Below are positions 25,691-37,325 of a stretch of DNA of 64,000 nt, piece by piece (the first letter of the stretch is position 1; the number at the start of each line of letters is the position of its first letter). A program made the position numbers and the translations under genes. Origin of the DNA: Allium sativum. Taxonomy: Eukaryota > Streptophyta > Magnoliopsida > Asparagales > Amaryllidaceae. Under the pieces are notes generated by a model that saw only the letters and a list, made by a program, of their open reading frames with translations, did no database searches and was not told where the DNA came from. The stretch spans positions 493,050,453-493,114,452 of the forward strand of contig CM060923.1 in assembly GCA_030737875.1 (NCBI GenBank), read 5' to 3'.

Positions 25691-26601
25691 AAATTTATCA
25701 ATCCGGGTGATTACGATCCAACGGTCCACGTTAGCGATCCGCGTGACGTGAAACAATCTTTAACGCGGGAAGCAAAAACAAAAAACAAAAAACAAAAAAC
25801 AAAGCGGCAAAAAACTTAGCCAAATTTTCAGTTAGGGTTTCAATCGAAAACTTAACAAAATACGCCGCCGCTTAATCTGTCAAAAACTCTCACTCGCAAT
25901 TTCAGTTATGGCTAAAATTTCAAGTTTACAAGCTTAATTGGGGTTCGATTACGACAAGTTCGAGTTCAAGTTCAATTAGGGCTTCGGTGTATCAATTAGG
26001 TCTTCAATTGGGTTCGTCTGGGTCTCAAATTTCAGTTAGGGCTTCGATTTAATCTGCTGCTTAAGGTATCACTCAATGTATATTTCAAGTATTTCCTAAT
26101 TTGATTGTTGTGTTGCCTAATTCACATATTTACTTGTGTATTCAGGTGTGATCATATTCATGATTTTATTATTATGTTTATTTTTGTAACAAAATTATGT
26201 TGAGCACTGGTTATATGATATTATTCTGTTTATTTGCCTTATAGTCATGGCTAAATAATATTTGTATGTAAATTAGTGATGAACGAGGAAAAAATATGGG
26301 CAGAACTTCAAAAGTTCAGATGGCTGCATGTTATTTGTGTGTAAATTTAAGCCTCGATTACCAAAGAATACACGCATGTCCAAATGACTGCATGTTATAT
26401 ATTGGGCAAAAAATTAAAAGGAAAATAACTGCAAAACTTGTGGTGTTTCAAGGAAAATAACTGCATGCTATTTAAGTAAGAAAATGCTGTTTCTGCCTAT
26501 ATTACATGTTAGTGAAGTGGCTCTTTTATTTTATAATGTGGTTGGTTTATTTTATTTTGTGATTATTTCAATCGAATGCTAATTTCTCCATTTTGTGTAG
26601 G
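25691..26601 (+). other. CACTA-2 5' untranslated region with probable leader intron
   Basis: No coding potential is visible. Four phrases of the form TTAGGG(T/C)TTC occur between 25835 and 26050. A plausible donor (AAG followed by GTATCA) near 26065 could join the acceptor TTTTGTGTAG at 26600, giving a long 5' UTR intron directly upstream of the start codon. No TATA box stands out. Confidence 0.45.
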
Positions 26602-29600
26602 ATGGAGATGGCAAATCTTAGGTTCCATCACAAGGGAAAATTTGGGAAAAAAGGATATGTTGGTGGAGAAGAGGCTATTGTCAAGGATGTTGATCTGGAT
26701 AGGTTTTCGTACACAGTACTGATGGAGTTTGTCAAGGAAGAGCTAGAGTACACCGAAATTGGAGGAATATATGCATGGAAAGGTCCAACGAGTGGGTGGA
26801 AATTGGTGGCTGATGATGTAGAGCTGTTGTTTATGATGCAAATAAAAAATAATGGTGATTACATTGATTTCTATGTCGACACTGACGTCGAGGATAGTAC
26901 CGAGCCAATTAAACAAATGCAGCCACATGTCATCGTACGCCCGAGGAAGAATCTGTTTCCAGGTATAAACATGTCTTCTTATTTGTACTATTTTGATGAA
27001 CTTGGTCATTTTTCTGAATATGTTTTTCATTTAGGACTTGTTTGATTTTTAGTGCACTTAGTAGAATAATAAAGAACTTGTATGTTGTAGCTGCGAATTC
27101 ACAGAAACGGCAGTTTGTCAGCTCTCACCATCTACAACAGGTAGCAAAAAAGAAGCAGCAGACCGATCAAGTCTTTACTCCTAGAAAGTCGACACGGCTA
27201 AACAATTCCCAAATGATCAGCGAAGCTGCTGTGAGTCCACCTATCAACAACAAGCAGACCGATCAAGTCTTTACTCCTAGAAAGTCGGCACGGCTAAATA
27301 ATCCAGTGACGAACAATCCAGAAGTGATCAGCAAAACCGCTGCGAGTCCACGTATGAAGAAGAAAAAGGTGGTCAGCAAGAAGTCAACTAGAGTCAGTAG
27401 TTCGATGAAGTTACCAGAGAAGGAAAATCCAACTCAGCAGTTCGATGAAGTCAGCGATGCAACTTTGAATACCAACTCAGCAGGTGTCAAGAGTAAATTG
27501 GATTTCAATACTCCACATGATGAAGAGGATAATACAGTTGAAAATGAGTTTCTGGTAAGAAGACTACAACCTGATCTTCTAATATATGATCTACATATTT
27601 TGCTAATATTTACAATAATGTCTTGTTTAATTACTTTCAGAATGATGATCTATCACCTCCGCCACCTCCGCCGCTTACAGAGTACGAAATGGAGAGAGAC
27701 AAAAATGTCTCACAAAAGAATAAAGTTTTTGAAAAACTTGGGATGCCTAAATTAGTTTCTGGAATGATAAATGAATTTGGAAAAAATAAAGCAAAATCAA
27801 AGATGCTTGACGAGGAAAGCGAAGATTATGTTCCAGAATTTGAAGATGATACTTCAAAAAATCAGGCAAAGGTGCGTTATAGCTAAAGAATTAATTTTAT
27901 GTTGGTAATCATAGACTAGCTTCATTTTTTTATTTTATTTTATTGTTTTTGTATGCGTATTTTAGAGAACCAAAAAAGATAGGGTTACAAAGTCTCAGTC
28001 TGGACCAACAACTCGTTCACGAGCCAATGTCGAGTCTGCAACTGATAATAATGCAACTCCTAAGGCAGGGGACGTACCAGTTCATACGCAATCTGATGGT
28101 CCACCATCTAGCGTTGAGTTACCACACAATGAAGGGATAGGAACAATGGCGGCTTATTTGGCTATGCGAGAACGCCAGAAGATTAACAGTAGTGGAAGTG
28201 GAAGTGGAAGTGTAAGGAATAAGGCTGTTGTCGGAAATGTCTCAACAAATATTGAAAACGAAGAAGATGAAGTAGCAGAAGATGAAGGTAGTATTTGATT
28301 GAGTTCTGATTTTAATAGTTTGAGTTCTCATTTATGTTTTGCCTAGCCTTCTCATTACTATTGTATGTACTTTGTAACGGTAGTCGGAGCTCCCAGAAGG
28401 CTCAGGGGAAAAACAAAGATGGATAAAGTTCATTCAAGGCCATATGACAAAAGAGTTGTAATCCAAATGAATGATCGGGGCCAACCAATTTCAGACGATG
28501 ACCAAGTAATGACTGAACTGAGTTATTTTTTAGGAACACTGAAGAGGAGTGTTCCACTTACTTACAAGTCTTGGTTTGATGTTCCTGCAAGTTTGAAAGA
28601 CAGGCTGTGGAGCTATGTGAAGGTAATTTGCAAACTTAATTAGCTGAATTTTACTTAAATATAATAAATTTGTCACAAAAGTAGCATGACTGTTCTTTTT
28701 AATGTTTGATTTGTATTTAAGCAACGGTATATTATTCCGAATGAATGTGAATATTGGGCTTTGAGGTCAATTCGTGACGCTTGGAGGGGATACAAAAGTC
28801 GTATTAAAAAGGCACACTATACGGCTTTTGAAACTGATGAAGAGAGGCTAGAAAATAGGCCTGACGAAATTCCACTTCAAGATTTCAAAGTACTCTTGCA
28901 GTTTTGGGGAGATGACAAAGTTCAGGTATAATTTTAAGTTTTATCACAGAATTTTTTTCCCCTTTTTATTCATTCAAATCAGTCAGATAAACATATTTAT
29001 TTCATGTTGTTTTGTAGTCCAAGGCCCTTACGAATTCGGCAAATCGGAAATCTTATACGGACACGCACACTGCTGGTCCAAAACTTTTTTCTCAAATTCG
29101 GCATAAAATGGTATGTATTTTGCTTGTTTAACTTGTGAATAAACTACATATCCTTGTTTAACTTGTTTCGCAATATTAGTGATATATGTTCTAGAACAAT
29201 TGGTTTATTATCCTTTTACTATCTAACGTTTTTTAATTTGTATCAGGCCAAGGAATCTGATGGAGAACTTTATGTTAAAACTCGCAAGAGGAAAGAAGGA
29301 AAGGTGTACAAGACTGATGCTTCAATAATGAACTACAGAATTGTAAGAAATTTATTTTCTCTTCAATCAGGTGTCAAAAACAATGCTTCATTTTGCACAT
29401 GATCATCATTATTGTAGAATTAGATCCTGTTTTGTTGAAACCGATAGCAGGATCGATCATATCAATGGGTGTGATCTTTTACTTTGGGTTTCAGTGTGTA
29501 TATGCCGCAATTCTTGTTTATAAATTGTTAATTTTATTTAATGTCACATTTTAAAACTGCTTTTTTTTGCAGGAGAAGATTGAAAAAGCAATTGGTGAAG

Positions 29601-29977
29601 GAAGCAATGATGGAGTTGTTCATGAACTTGTTTCTGATGGAAAGTCGCACGGTCCATCATGGCTTATAGGGCGGCACACCAAGTCTCCAATAGTTTCAAA
29701 AGCTGCTCCAACAGCAGGCACATACATACAGGAGCTGGCAACGAAGATAAGGGAAGATATAGCCGGCGAAGTCGAAGCAAAGGTGAACAAGATGGTCCAA
29801 AGTGAATTTGATGCAAAGGTGGATGAAAAAGTTCAGGAGAACTTGACAAGGATGCTGAAGAAATTGGGTGAAGCAAACCCGCACATGCACATTGATATTG
29901 GGGATTTTAGTGCGACAGTTCGCAGTGAAGGCACTGAAACTGAAAGCAGTGAACGCAGTGGAGGCTCACGCTCTTAG
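26602..29977 (+). CDS. TNPA-like CACTA protein, 804 aa, nine exons
   Basis: Proposed exons: 26602-26962, 27091-27554, 27641-27871, 27966-28287, 28384-28622, 28722-28925, 29018-29110, 29247-29342, 29573-29977. All introns are GT-AG, phases agree, and the total is 805 codons including TAG with no internal stop. Residues about 1-120 resemble the plant PB1-like region found in transposon proteins (HHKGKF, YVGGE, DRFSYTVL). Residues about 120-280 are basic, with a duplicated TDQVFTPRKS motif and a run of six prolines at the start of exon 3. Exon 4 is acidic and Ser/Gly-rich. Residues about 460-680 match the En/Spm 'plant transposase' (Transposase_24) pattern: SWFDVP, RDAWRGYKSRIKK, HTAGPKLFSQIR, ELYVKTRKRKEGK. 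A charged helical tail follows. Role inferred: binding subterminal repeats. The ATG at 26602 sits just inside the acceptor at 26600; MEMANLRF fits the domain start. The exon model is mine and untested. Confidence 0.85.
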
Positions 29978-30199
29978 TCATGATATTGGGGATCTTTGTG
30001 CGCAACTGCAGTGAACATGAATTGATATTTGGTACGTACTAGCTGTGTTTGGAAGTATGCTCCGTGAACATGAGTTTTCTGGCTACGTTTGGAAGTATGT
30101 TTGGAAGTACTAATATTTGTTGCTCTGTGAACATGATTTTTCTGGCTGTGTTTGTAAGTTTGTTTTGTAAGTACTAATATTTGTGTCGCTTGTGAATCC

Positions 30200-30669
30200 G
30201 AGATAATCAGTAGTTTAATTGATCAGTGTGATGTTAAAATGTGATTTAATGTTGCAGTATGTGATTTAATGTTGCCGTAGCTCTTATATAATGTTGCCGT
30301 ATGTAATGTGAACTGTTGCCATTGTTATGATATGGTGTTGCCATTGGATGGTAAAAGTGTTGCAAAGATTAATGCATGTGGGTCCCACAACAGGATTCCG
30401 TGAACCCGGGCTACATCTACAACAGGATTCCGTGACCCCGGGTTACAGATTTAAGTGGACCCCACATTTTGTAAATTTAGTACCTGTGGCAACACCGGTG
30501 AGGATGTTGCCTTAGGGTCGCAAATGTGTTGCCTTTGACTCTAAGGCAACGCGGCAAAAGGCAACCCCAAAAAAGTGTTGCCACAGATCATTTTTTGCCT
30601 ATACCAACACTTTTTGGCACCTACTGCGTCATTACTCTGGGGTTGCCGTAGGCCATCTATGGCGTAGTG
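30200..30669 (+). repeat. CACTA-2 right subterminal repeats and terminal inverted repeat
   Basis: TGTTGCC or TGTTGCA recur many times (about 30250-30660) in both orientations, including two near-identical stretches around 30395 and 30420 (ACAGGATTCCGTGA). The end is GGCCATCTATGGCGTAGTG. Confidence 0.8.
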
Positions 30670-30672
30670 AGG

Positions 30673-30850
30673 CTTGAGGTTTAACACTACCTTTAGAACA
30701 TCACATCACCAAAACTTTGAATGCCACATTGTCAGATCCATCAAATCACTAATTGACGTCCACAAATATACTCTGGGTGTAAAAGAAGTATCCTTCTTTG
30801 TAATCGACTCGATATATTTGTAAAAATCAACGTACGTGATTCTTAAGAAA
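30673..30850 (-). repeat. LTR E, segment 2
   Basis: Continues E after the AGG duplication. GAATGCCACATTGTCA and CACTAATTGACGT match the reverse complement of element C near 8375-8420. Interrupted at 30850 by element A. Confidence 0.75.
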
Positions 30851-30855
30851 TATTC

Positions 30856-31610
30856 TGTGACGACCCTATACCCCATACTGACGGAGGCAAGGGTAATCCG
30901 TGGAATATAACACAGAAACAAATAATAGCAGAACAGAATTAAATAAATACACCAGATATTGAACAATAGAATATACTGGATAAAAGTAATCATCAGAGTT
31001 ACACAGTATACGGGATCTTACTTAGTACAAATACAGTTCAGCTATACATATATGTCTACAGCGGAAACAAACAAAATATGTACAATTGGAGCTTAACAGC
31101 ATAAAAAGAGATAAATGATAGAATCCATCTTCAGCTCCAGCTATCCAGAAAGAACCAGCTAAACCTGAATACAAGGCTGCCCGTGTAGAAAAAGGGGCAC
31201 CCGAGTTTGAAAGTGAAACAAACTACGAGTCAGTCATGGGACTGGTATGAGAAATCTACTCAACATATTTAATATATGGCAAATCACAGGACCACGCCAC
31301 TTTCGTGGAACGGGTTTACTCCATTGGATTGCCAGTGCTTTAAAACAAATCATTCTTTTAATCATCGCAATGCTTTTTATAAAAATGAAGCCATTATAAG
31401 ACTCAGTTCCCATCACACAATGCAACGCAAACCGGAGGATATGGTTTTTACCTTATAACGGCCAAAATATGCTTGATACGAATAAAACAAAGGCATTTGA
31501 TATTATTGCTAGTGTTTATATGTTTTGAAAACAATTTCAAATCATAACTATCAATCATAGTCGGCATTAATGCCCCATACCACTATGTCGCCATATATAG
31601 GTATACAATC
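30856..31610 (-). repeat. Element A 3' LTR, segment 1
   Basis: Matches 50804-51557 of the 5' LTR. It contains the hairpin cassette at 31178-31308. It ends in CAATC, the target duplication of B, and continues at 40947. Confidence 0.92.
31178..31308 (-). other. Hairpin cassette of element A 3' LTR
   Basis: On the + strand: TGCCC (31178-31182) with GGGCA (31195-31199); AGTTTG (31204-31209) with CAAACT (31219-31224); CAGTC (31231-31235) with GACTG (31240-31244); CCAC (31297-31300) with GTGG (31305-31308). Relative to S and C, one A-T pair of the second hairpin is a G-C pair here. A matching set lies near 51115-51265. Confidence 0.6.
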
Positions 31611-33068
31611 TGTAACACCCCACCTCCGTTAAGGTCACTCACAAAGGGAATGCCTTAACTTTGGTGGAGCATTTTAGTAAACAGAACAGAAACTTACAAG
31701 ACAGATAAAACAGTACTTGAAAAATTTTAACTTTATTACAGCGGAAACAGAAATTAATATGGTTACATCCTTTCAATTTCAGAATTCAAGTACAAAATAT
31801 CAGTCTTGTACAAAAGCCTTCAAAATGCATGGTTTAAAATCATAATCCCCATGGAACGGAAGCTATACAGAGCCAAGCCATACTTTAAGCACTTCAAGCA
31901 AAGAGAAATCCGGATCAAGCTAAAGTATTTCCCTCCTTGGATAACCTGGGGGGAAACGGAAGAAAGAAGGCGAAACAACAAGGGTCAGACAAAAAGTCTG
32001 GCAAGTCCAGTGACTTTCAGCATATGAACAGATAATAATAATATGATATGAACATAAAACTGGATGTGAGATAACTGTAACAGGTGTAGCAGATATAACA
32101 GAAAAACAGAATGATATAAACTATTGTTTTACACTTCTCTGCACTAATACTAGTATAGCAGAATTAGGTGCCACCCTAATGTCTAAATTGAAGCAGGAAC
32201 GGGTACAGAATACTTTAACAGACACAGAATGCTAATAATGGGCCTTTACTACCCGATCAGAAACAGACAGAAGCAGAAATAGATTTATCCCTACGGAAAC
32301 AGAATGTAGAATTAGGTGTACACTAGTAATGGGCCTTTACCACCCGAACAGACGGTACCACACAGAAACAGACAGGTGTTACCACCCAACAAAACAGACG
32401 GTACCAACAGAAACAGACAGAACTAAGCGTACCCTAAAACCCTACCCCAAGCGATCGGCTCCCTAATACATAAATATCCTGTGCCGGCCCCACAGTAGGG
32501 TGTATCACTCCCGAAAGTGACAACCAATTGGCACAGACCTATTTACAGATATCACGGCGTCTTACATCCTCAGAGGCAGACCGGGATCCATGCACGCACA
32601 TGACCCGGTTGGAACGCACCATCGACACCCCTCGCCATTATCAGAATGAACCACTTATAATTAGTTCAGTAAGCGTGCCCGGACCCTACCTACTGTTGGG
32701 TCAAAGTTTTGATACCAGAAAGGGTTACTGACTAATATGGGTCCCAAACAACAGATGACACAAGTAATTCCCCTCCTAACCTTGTGTCCCCAGACTAACA
32801 GATCTCAGATTAACTTGTTTACAAGTTCAGACATAAAGAATTCAGATTTACTAGTTCATAGATTAAGTTAACAAGTTTTCAGACTAACAGATCAGATGTA
32901 CAGATTTTTCAGATTTGTCTAACTTTGTATTGGGCCTACAGATTCATGGACGGGTTTACTACACCTATTAATCCAGTTGGTTTAACCCTATTTTCCCCCA
33001 ATACGTTTTAGACGTCATTCTTATCTTAGATTTGCATTGATTAATTATTAATGCCCAGACCTCTCACA

Positions 33069-33252
33069 TTAGGTCGCTAGCTTGTGGCCGCTGGATGGGC
33101 CGGGCGGTTCCGGGCAGACTTCTGCCACAAGCCAGACCTAACCTCGTGTCTTAAGCAGGTTATGACTAACTTCTCACATTAGAACCTATTGTTTGCGGCC
33201 ACTGGATGTGCCGGGCGGTTCCGGGCAGAATTACGCCGCAAACTCATTCTAA
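33069..33252 (-). other. Two tandem covarying hairpins in element B 3' LTR
   Basis: Unit 1: TTAGGTC (33069-33075) and CTTGTGGC (33081-33088) pair with GCCACAAG (33124-33131) and GACCTAA (33135-33141). Unit 2: TTAGAA (33179-33184) and GTTTGCGGC (33191-33199) pair with GCCGCAAAC (33235-33243) and TTCTAA (33247-33252). The two 35-base loops are mostly identical and contain GCCGGGCGGTTCCGGGCAGA. Arm differences between units are compensatory. Confidence 0.75.
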
Positions 33253-34694
33253 CCTCGAGTTAGCCATGTTTATCTTTGCGGCCAATTAATTAATAATTTA
33301 CCGTTTATCCGCACGCCCAATATATATACCAATTCAGATTTTATCAATAACAGGATGATTATATCAACACAGCAGATAACAGACTTTAGCAGATAACAGA
33401 TTTTATATGACTTAACGGATTTAACAGATTTAGCAACTTAGCAGATTTTGGCATATAACAGGTTAGGCATTTCAACCGACAAATTTAACAAATTAGGCAT
33501 TTCAATCTAATTAGCAGTCTAGGCAATATAACAAAACTAGCAGTTTAGGCAACTTGGCAAATTAGCATATTTAGCAAATTTAATATTTCTAAAGGTTCTA
33601 TTTACATGCCTTGCCTAATCATAAATTGACCTAAATTCATATGCCTAAATAATTGTTGTGATTCACAATAAGATCATATACTTCCATGTTTGCATACCTT
33701 TACATAGCGCAGAATATGGACATAATTTACCCTATAACATATGTTCCAATTTTTGTTAAACTAACCTTATACAGCAGATTCACATATAAATTATACCAAA
33801 TATGATCATTAATTACAGTGCATGCCAAAATTCCCTATTTAGGTGTAATCACAATAGTAGAGATCCTAATTAATGTAAATCTTTTACACCTACGTTTCCA
33901 TATCCTTCTTCTTATTAAGTCATGAATCATTATGCAAAATATACCCAACAATCTAAATCATATCTTCTAAAAAAATCAAATCTTGACTTTTATATGCATT
34001 TTGTCCAAAGTCTCAAATCATATGTAATCATACAATGGTTCCTCTTTTCTTCTATCATAGAATATGCATAGATCCAAATCTAGTTTACAACATATGCTCA
34101 TCTTTTTTTTCTAATTAATTACAGATCTAAATTACAACATAACTATGCATACAACATATATAAATTATATGTTCATAGTCAAATTTATGCATCCAATCCC
34201 AAGTCACATGTCCAATATATTTTATGCCTCAGACCTAAAGTCATACATTCAATTCAGTCTTGTCAAATTTCGCATCATTCATCCCAAAATTTGCGTTCAT
34301 ACGTTCATCTCTTATGAGATTAGGCACAGGCTCGTGGTAGCTTGGCTATAGAAACAGAAAAGAAGAAAAGGGATACAGAACAGTCACAGAAAAACAGATC
34401 TGACAGAAGAGAATATATATACAATCTCAGATTCAGAATTAAAAACATATCAAAATTATAATTAACGTTTATAGCGGAAAATAACTGTACTTGCCTTGAT
34501 TGGATTAAAGAAAGAACTTTACAGAATTGTTGCAGAAGCTTTTATCTCAAATTTGAATTTAGGATGATGTTGATTGACTTCTAGTTTTGATTCTAGCAGA
34601 GTAGCGACGCCATTTTTATTTTTAATTAGAAGAAGAGAGCAATGGAGGCTAGAGAATTGTGTTAGAGACTTAGGTTAGGTAGAGTCTAGGGTCA

Positions 34695-34703
34695 TTTTTA
34701 TAG
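34695..34703 (-). promoter_or_regulatory. Candidate TATA box of element B 3' LTR
   Basis: The minus strand reads CTATAAAAA followed by TGACCC and a leader. The equivalent in the 5' LTR (40412-40420) would drive the element's transcript. Confidence 0.55.
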
Positions 34704-34876
34704 AGTTTATGAACTGATTAGGACCATCGATGTTGCTTGGATTGATCGTAGCCATTCATTCGAAAGAGAGACCAATTAGAGCTTGCCACCTAGCCCTAAT
34801 GACAAAGCATGCTTCTGAAAATCGACCAACATAGACTAGGCCAGCCAGGGTGGACTGGGTTCGACCTGGGTCTGGA

Positions 34877-34945
34877 CCAGGTCGACAGCCCTGTCGACAG
34901 CCCTGTCGACCTGGCAAGACCAGGTCGACAGCCCAGTCGACCTGG
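34877..34945. repeat. GTCGAC palindrome cluster upstream of element B promoter
   Basis: Five GTCGAC sites lie in about 60 bases. CCAGGTCGACAG (34877-34888) is perfectly complementary to CTGTCGACCTGG (34903-34914). Then CCAGGTCGAC (34920-34929) pairs with GTCGACCTGG (34936-34945). GC-rich in an AT-rich LTR; repeated at 40594-40662. Confidence 0.75.
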
Positions 34946-35224
34946 GTGTCTTAGGCGGGAATTTTCCCGCCCTGGCCAATTGGGCCCGATTTTTAATTTT
35001 AAACTTGTTTTTCTGAGCTGTTCAAATTTTAAACTTAATTCAGAAACTTTCGGAGGCTATATCTTCTTCATACGGACTCCGTTTTTCGAAAACTCGGACT
35101 CTATTTCGCGTATTTTTCCGAGACGAACGCAATGGCGTATCCCGTTTCCCTTAGTTCTTTGATTTCAAATTAATTATACTTTAATTTGTTAATTTCACAG
35201 TTATAGAATACACGGGGTGTTACA

Positions 35225-36251
35225 TTCTCCCCCACTTAAAAGGATTTCGTCCCCGAAATCTTCAAGTTAAGAAGAATGTGTCCTACCATCCAATCACCCA
35301 TCTACTCAACCATCATCCACAAGCATCCATTGTCCTTAGAAAACTTCTAATGTTGTATGAACATATGCAAAAGTGTGTGTATATGTTCCTTATCTGATGC
35401 AAAGATCAGGCGGTCTACTGATTCAGTTGACCTCCTTAATGCGAATTATGTCAGTGCCATGAGTCCAACATGTATGCAATAGAATTCTGATGATATATAT
35501 TATTTCTATATGAGTGCACAATCATTCACTCAAATGCAACACTCATGTGCTGAATCAACCATTTTGCATCCACAAGAATTGAAAAATGCTCACCCATCCA
35601 TATGCAGTATGAGAGTGTTTTCGAGCCGATCTAGTGCCTAGTGTGTGTATATGCATCCACGGGCAACCACTAGCAACCACTTGCATCCACTTGCAACCAT
35701 CAAACATAACATGTCTCAAACACATGTTTACACCCATTAGTTTCTACCTAAAGTTCAAATATTCGATCGATAGGATACAGTCGAATGATGGAAGCGAGTA
35801 CAGATAGAACGAAAATTTGGTTCCCATTAGACATGGGTCCTAAGTATCGGCCCCAAAGACTGAAACCAACATCAAATTGACACCCAGAGGATTACCTTCT
35901 TTAGACAATGTCAAAACCGGAAATCCTATAAAAAGTATTTAGATATTTACAGACTACTGGTACAGATCAGGTTCCCTAATGATTCTTAGGAAGCTAAGCA
36001 TGATAAAATCATACCCCACGAAAACTCAGAATGTATGCGTCATACTTGACGCCTAACACAGATATCCCTCAAACCCCAATCTCAAACAGATGATCCATAA
36101 CCCTTATGGGTCTGAGTCTATAGCGGAATTCAGAAATAATACTAGCATTAAAGTGCAGAGTATCGATTACAAAATCAAAATACCAGAATCAGAAAAAGTC
36201 ATAATCAGATAAAGAAATTAAACCTACTATAGAAATTTTCCTATTTCTATC
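35225..36251 (-). other. Element B interior, non-coding 3' part with polypurine tract
   Basis: The minus-strand tract AAGTGGGGGAGAA occupies 35225-35237, preceded by a TTCG/CGAA mini-palindrome. The rest of this kilobase, where pol would sit in an autonomous element, has no recognisable coding sequence. Short CATCCA/CAACCA repeats occur around 35650-35700. Confidence 0.8.
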
Positions 36252-37159
36252 CTAGCCACTAGCCTCAAGAGTGTTCGCCTGCCCTCCTTGTCCTCGTCTC
36301 TTCGGGCAGTCCCTAGTGAAGTGTCCCATCTCCCCACAGTTGAAGCAAGCGCCCTTCCTTTTTCTGCAATCCTTGTTCAGATGAGTTGAGCTCCCACAAG
36401 TAAAGCACTTTTTCCCCTTCTTATCTTCAGACTTCTCATCCTTCTTTTGTGTTTCCTTTTTGGGCCCCGCTTTCTTATTCTGTGGTTCTTCCTTCTTTGT
36501 CTCTTTCGGGCCCTTGTCTTCCTCGTGCAGTAGTGCCATATCCACCAATTTCTCGTAAGTTGCTCCCATGGGTACATGGGTCATGGCTAGGCTGTGTAGT
36601 GGCTCATTCAATCCTTTAACAAAGCGGAGAGCCTTTTATGCTGAGTGTTGACTAAATCCAATCCGAATCTTGCTAGTTGGTTGAACTGGTTGACGTATTC
36701 CTTAACCGTCATACTTCCTTGCTTAAGAGACAAGAACTTTTCCAATTGTAAACTTCGTTCAGCTTGCGAGAGGAATTTTGTCTCAAACCTTGTTCTGAAA
36801 TCCATCCATGTCTCAACCGGCCTCTCGGCGTTAGTGACTTCCCACCAGTTGGAAGCTTCGTCTTTGAGCAGCCATACTGCCAACTGTACCTTCTGCCTAT
36901 CGTCCACCTCGAAGATAACGAGTAGATCCTCAGTTTCTTTGAGCCAATTCCTTGCTTCTACGAATGAATCAGTTCCTTTGAAATCCTTCCCACCCATGGC
37001 CCTAAAATCTCTACAGATCTTTGAGAAAGCAATTGCACGAGGAGGGGGTGGAAGAGGGGGATCATTTGCTGGATCTGCAGCGGCGGTCCTAGCCTCAAGA
37101 TATTGACGAAACCAACCGGGTACATGAACACCCTCTGGTATCTCAGATGCTTCAGACAT
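36252..37159 (-). pseudogene. gag: Element B gag polyprotein, one frameshift
   Basis: The ATG at 37159 opens a 183-codon frame with the Ty3/Gypsy gag (Retrotrans_gag) region: motifs such as WLLKDEASNWW, FLSLKQGSMTVKEYVNQF and FNQLARF. It runs out of frame near 36620, where a second frame resumes the gag sequence and ends at 36252. The junction looks like loss of one base in a short G/A run. The second part is Lys/Glu-rich and carries two complete CCHC zinc knuckles (CFTCGSSTHLNKDC and CFNCGEMGHFTRDC) that bind genomic RNA. Total is about 300 residues with no protease or pol. Capsid supply in trans would have been possible before the frameshift. Confidence 0.88.
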
Positions 37160-37325
37160 GCTGAAATGAAAAAGGGAAGGTTCAATACAAAAAGGACTGA
37201 AAGAAAGATATATGGCTCTTGGGGATTATGTTTTTCAAAATAAGCTTTATTTATTTTTTTTATTTTTTGAAAATAATTTTCAAAACTTTTTATAAAATCT
37301 GGTAACCTTCAGCTCTGATACCAAG
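37160..37325 (-). other. Element B leader and primer-binding site
   Basis: The minus-strand primer-binding site TGGTATCAGAGC lies at 37312-37323, two bases from the 5' LTR. About 150 bases of T-rich (+ strand) leader separate it from the gag start. Confidence 0.93.

Larger units (their letters stand above)
25543..30669 (+). mobile_element. CACTA-2: En/Spm-type DNA transposon with an intact TNPA-like gene
   Basis: Terminal inverted repeats start CACTACGCCATAGATGGCC and match perfectly for 19 bases at the other end, with weaker pairing further in. AGG is duplicated at both flanks (25540-25542 and 30670-30672). Total length is 5127 bp. Subterminal regions hold many TGTTGCC/GTGTTGC motifs. One spliced + strand gene fills the centre. 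No TNPD (DDE/D transposase) coding region is present, so movement would need a transposase supplied elsewhere. Confidence 0.93.
31611..35224 (-). repeat. Element B 3' LTR
   Basis: Starts TGTAACACCCC and ends GGGGTGTTACA. It contains CAGATTTA/ACAGATT-type low-complexity stretches, two tandem hairpins (33069-33252), a candidate TATA box (34695-34703, minus) and GTCGAC palindromes (34877-34945). The open frame at 34809-35162 recurs in the other LTR because the LTRs are identical there, and is not supported as a gene. Confidence 0.95.

Noticed and set aside
34809..35162. 117-codon frame repeated at 40526-40879
   Set aside because: The two copies are the two LTRs of element B; the frame covers palindromic promoter DNA and has no recognisable domain.
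36645..37106. 153-codon plus-strand frame
   Set aside because: Antisense shadow of element B gag.
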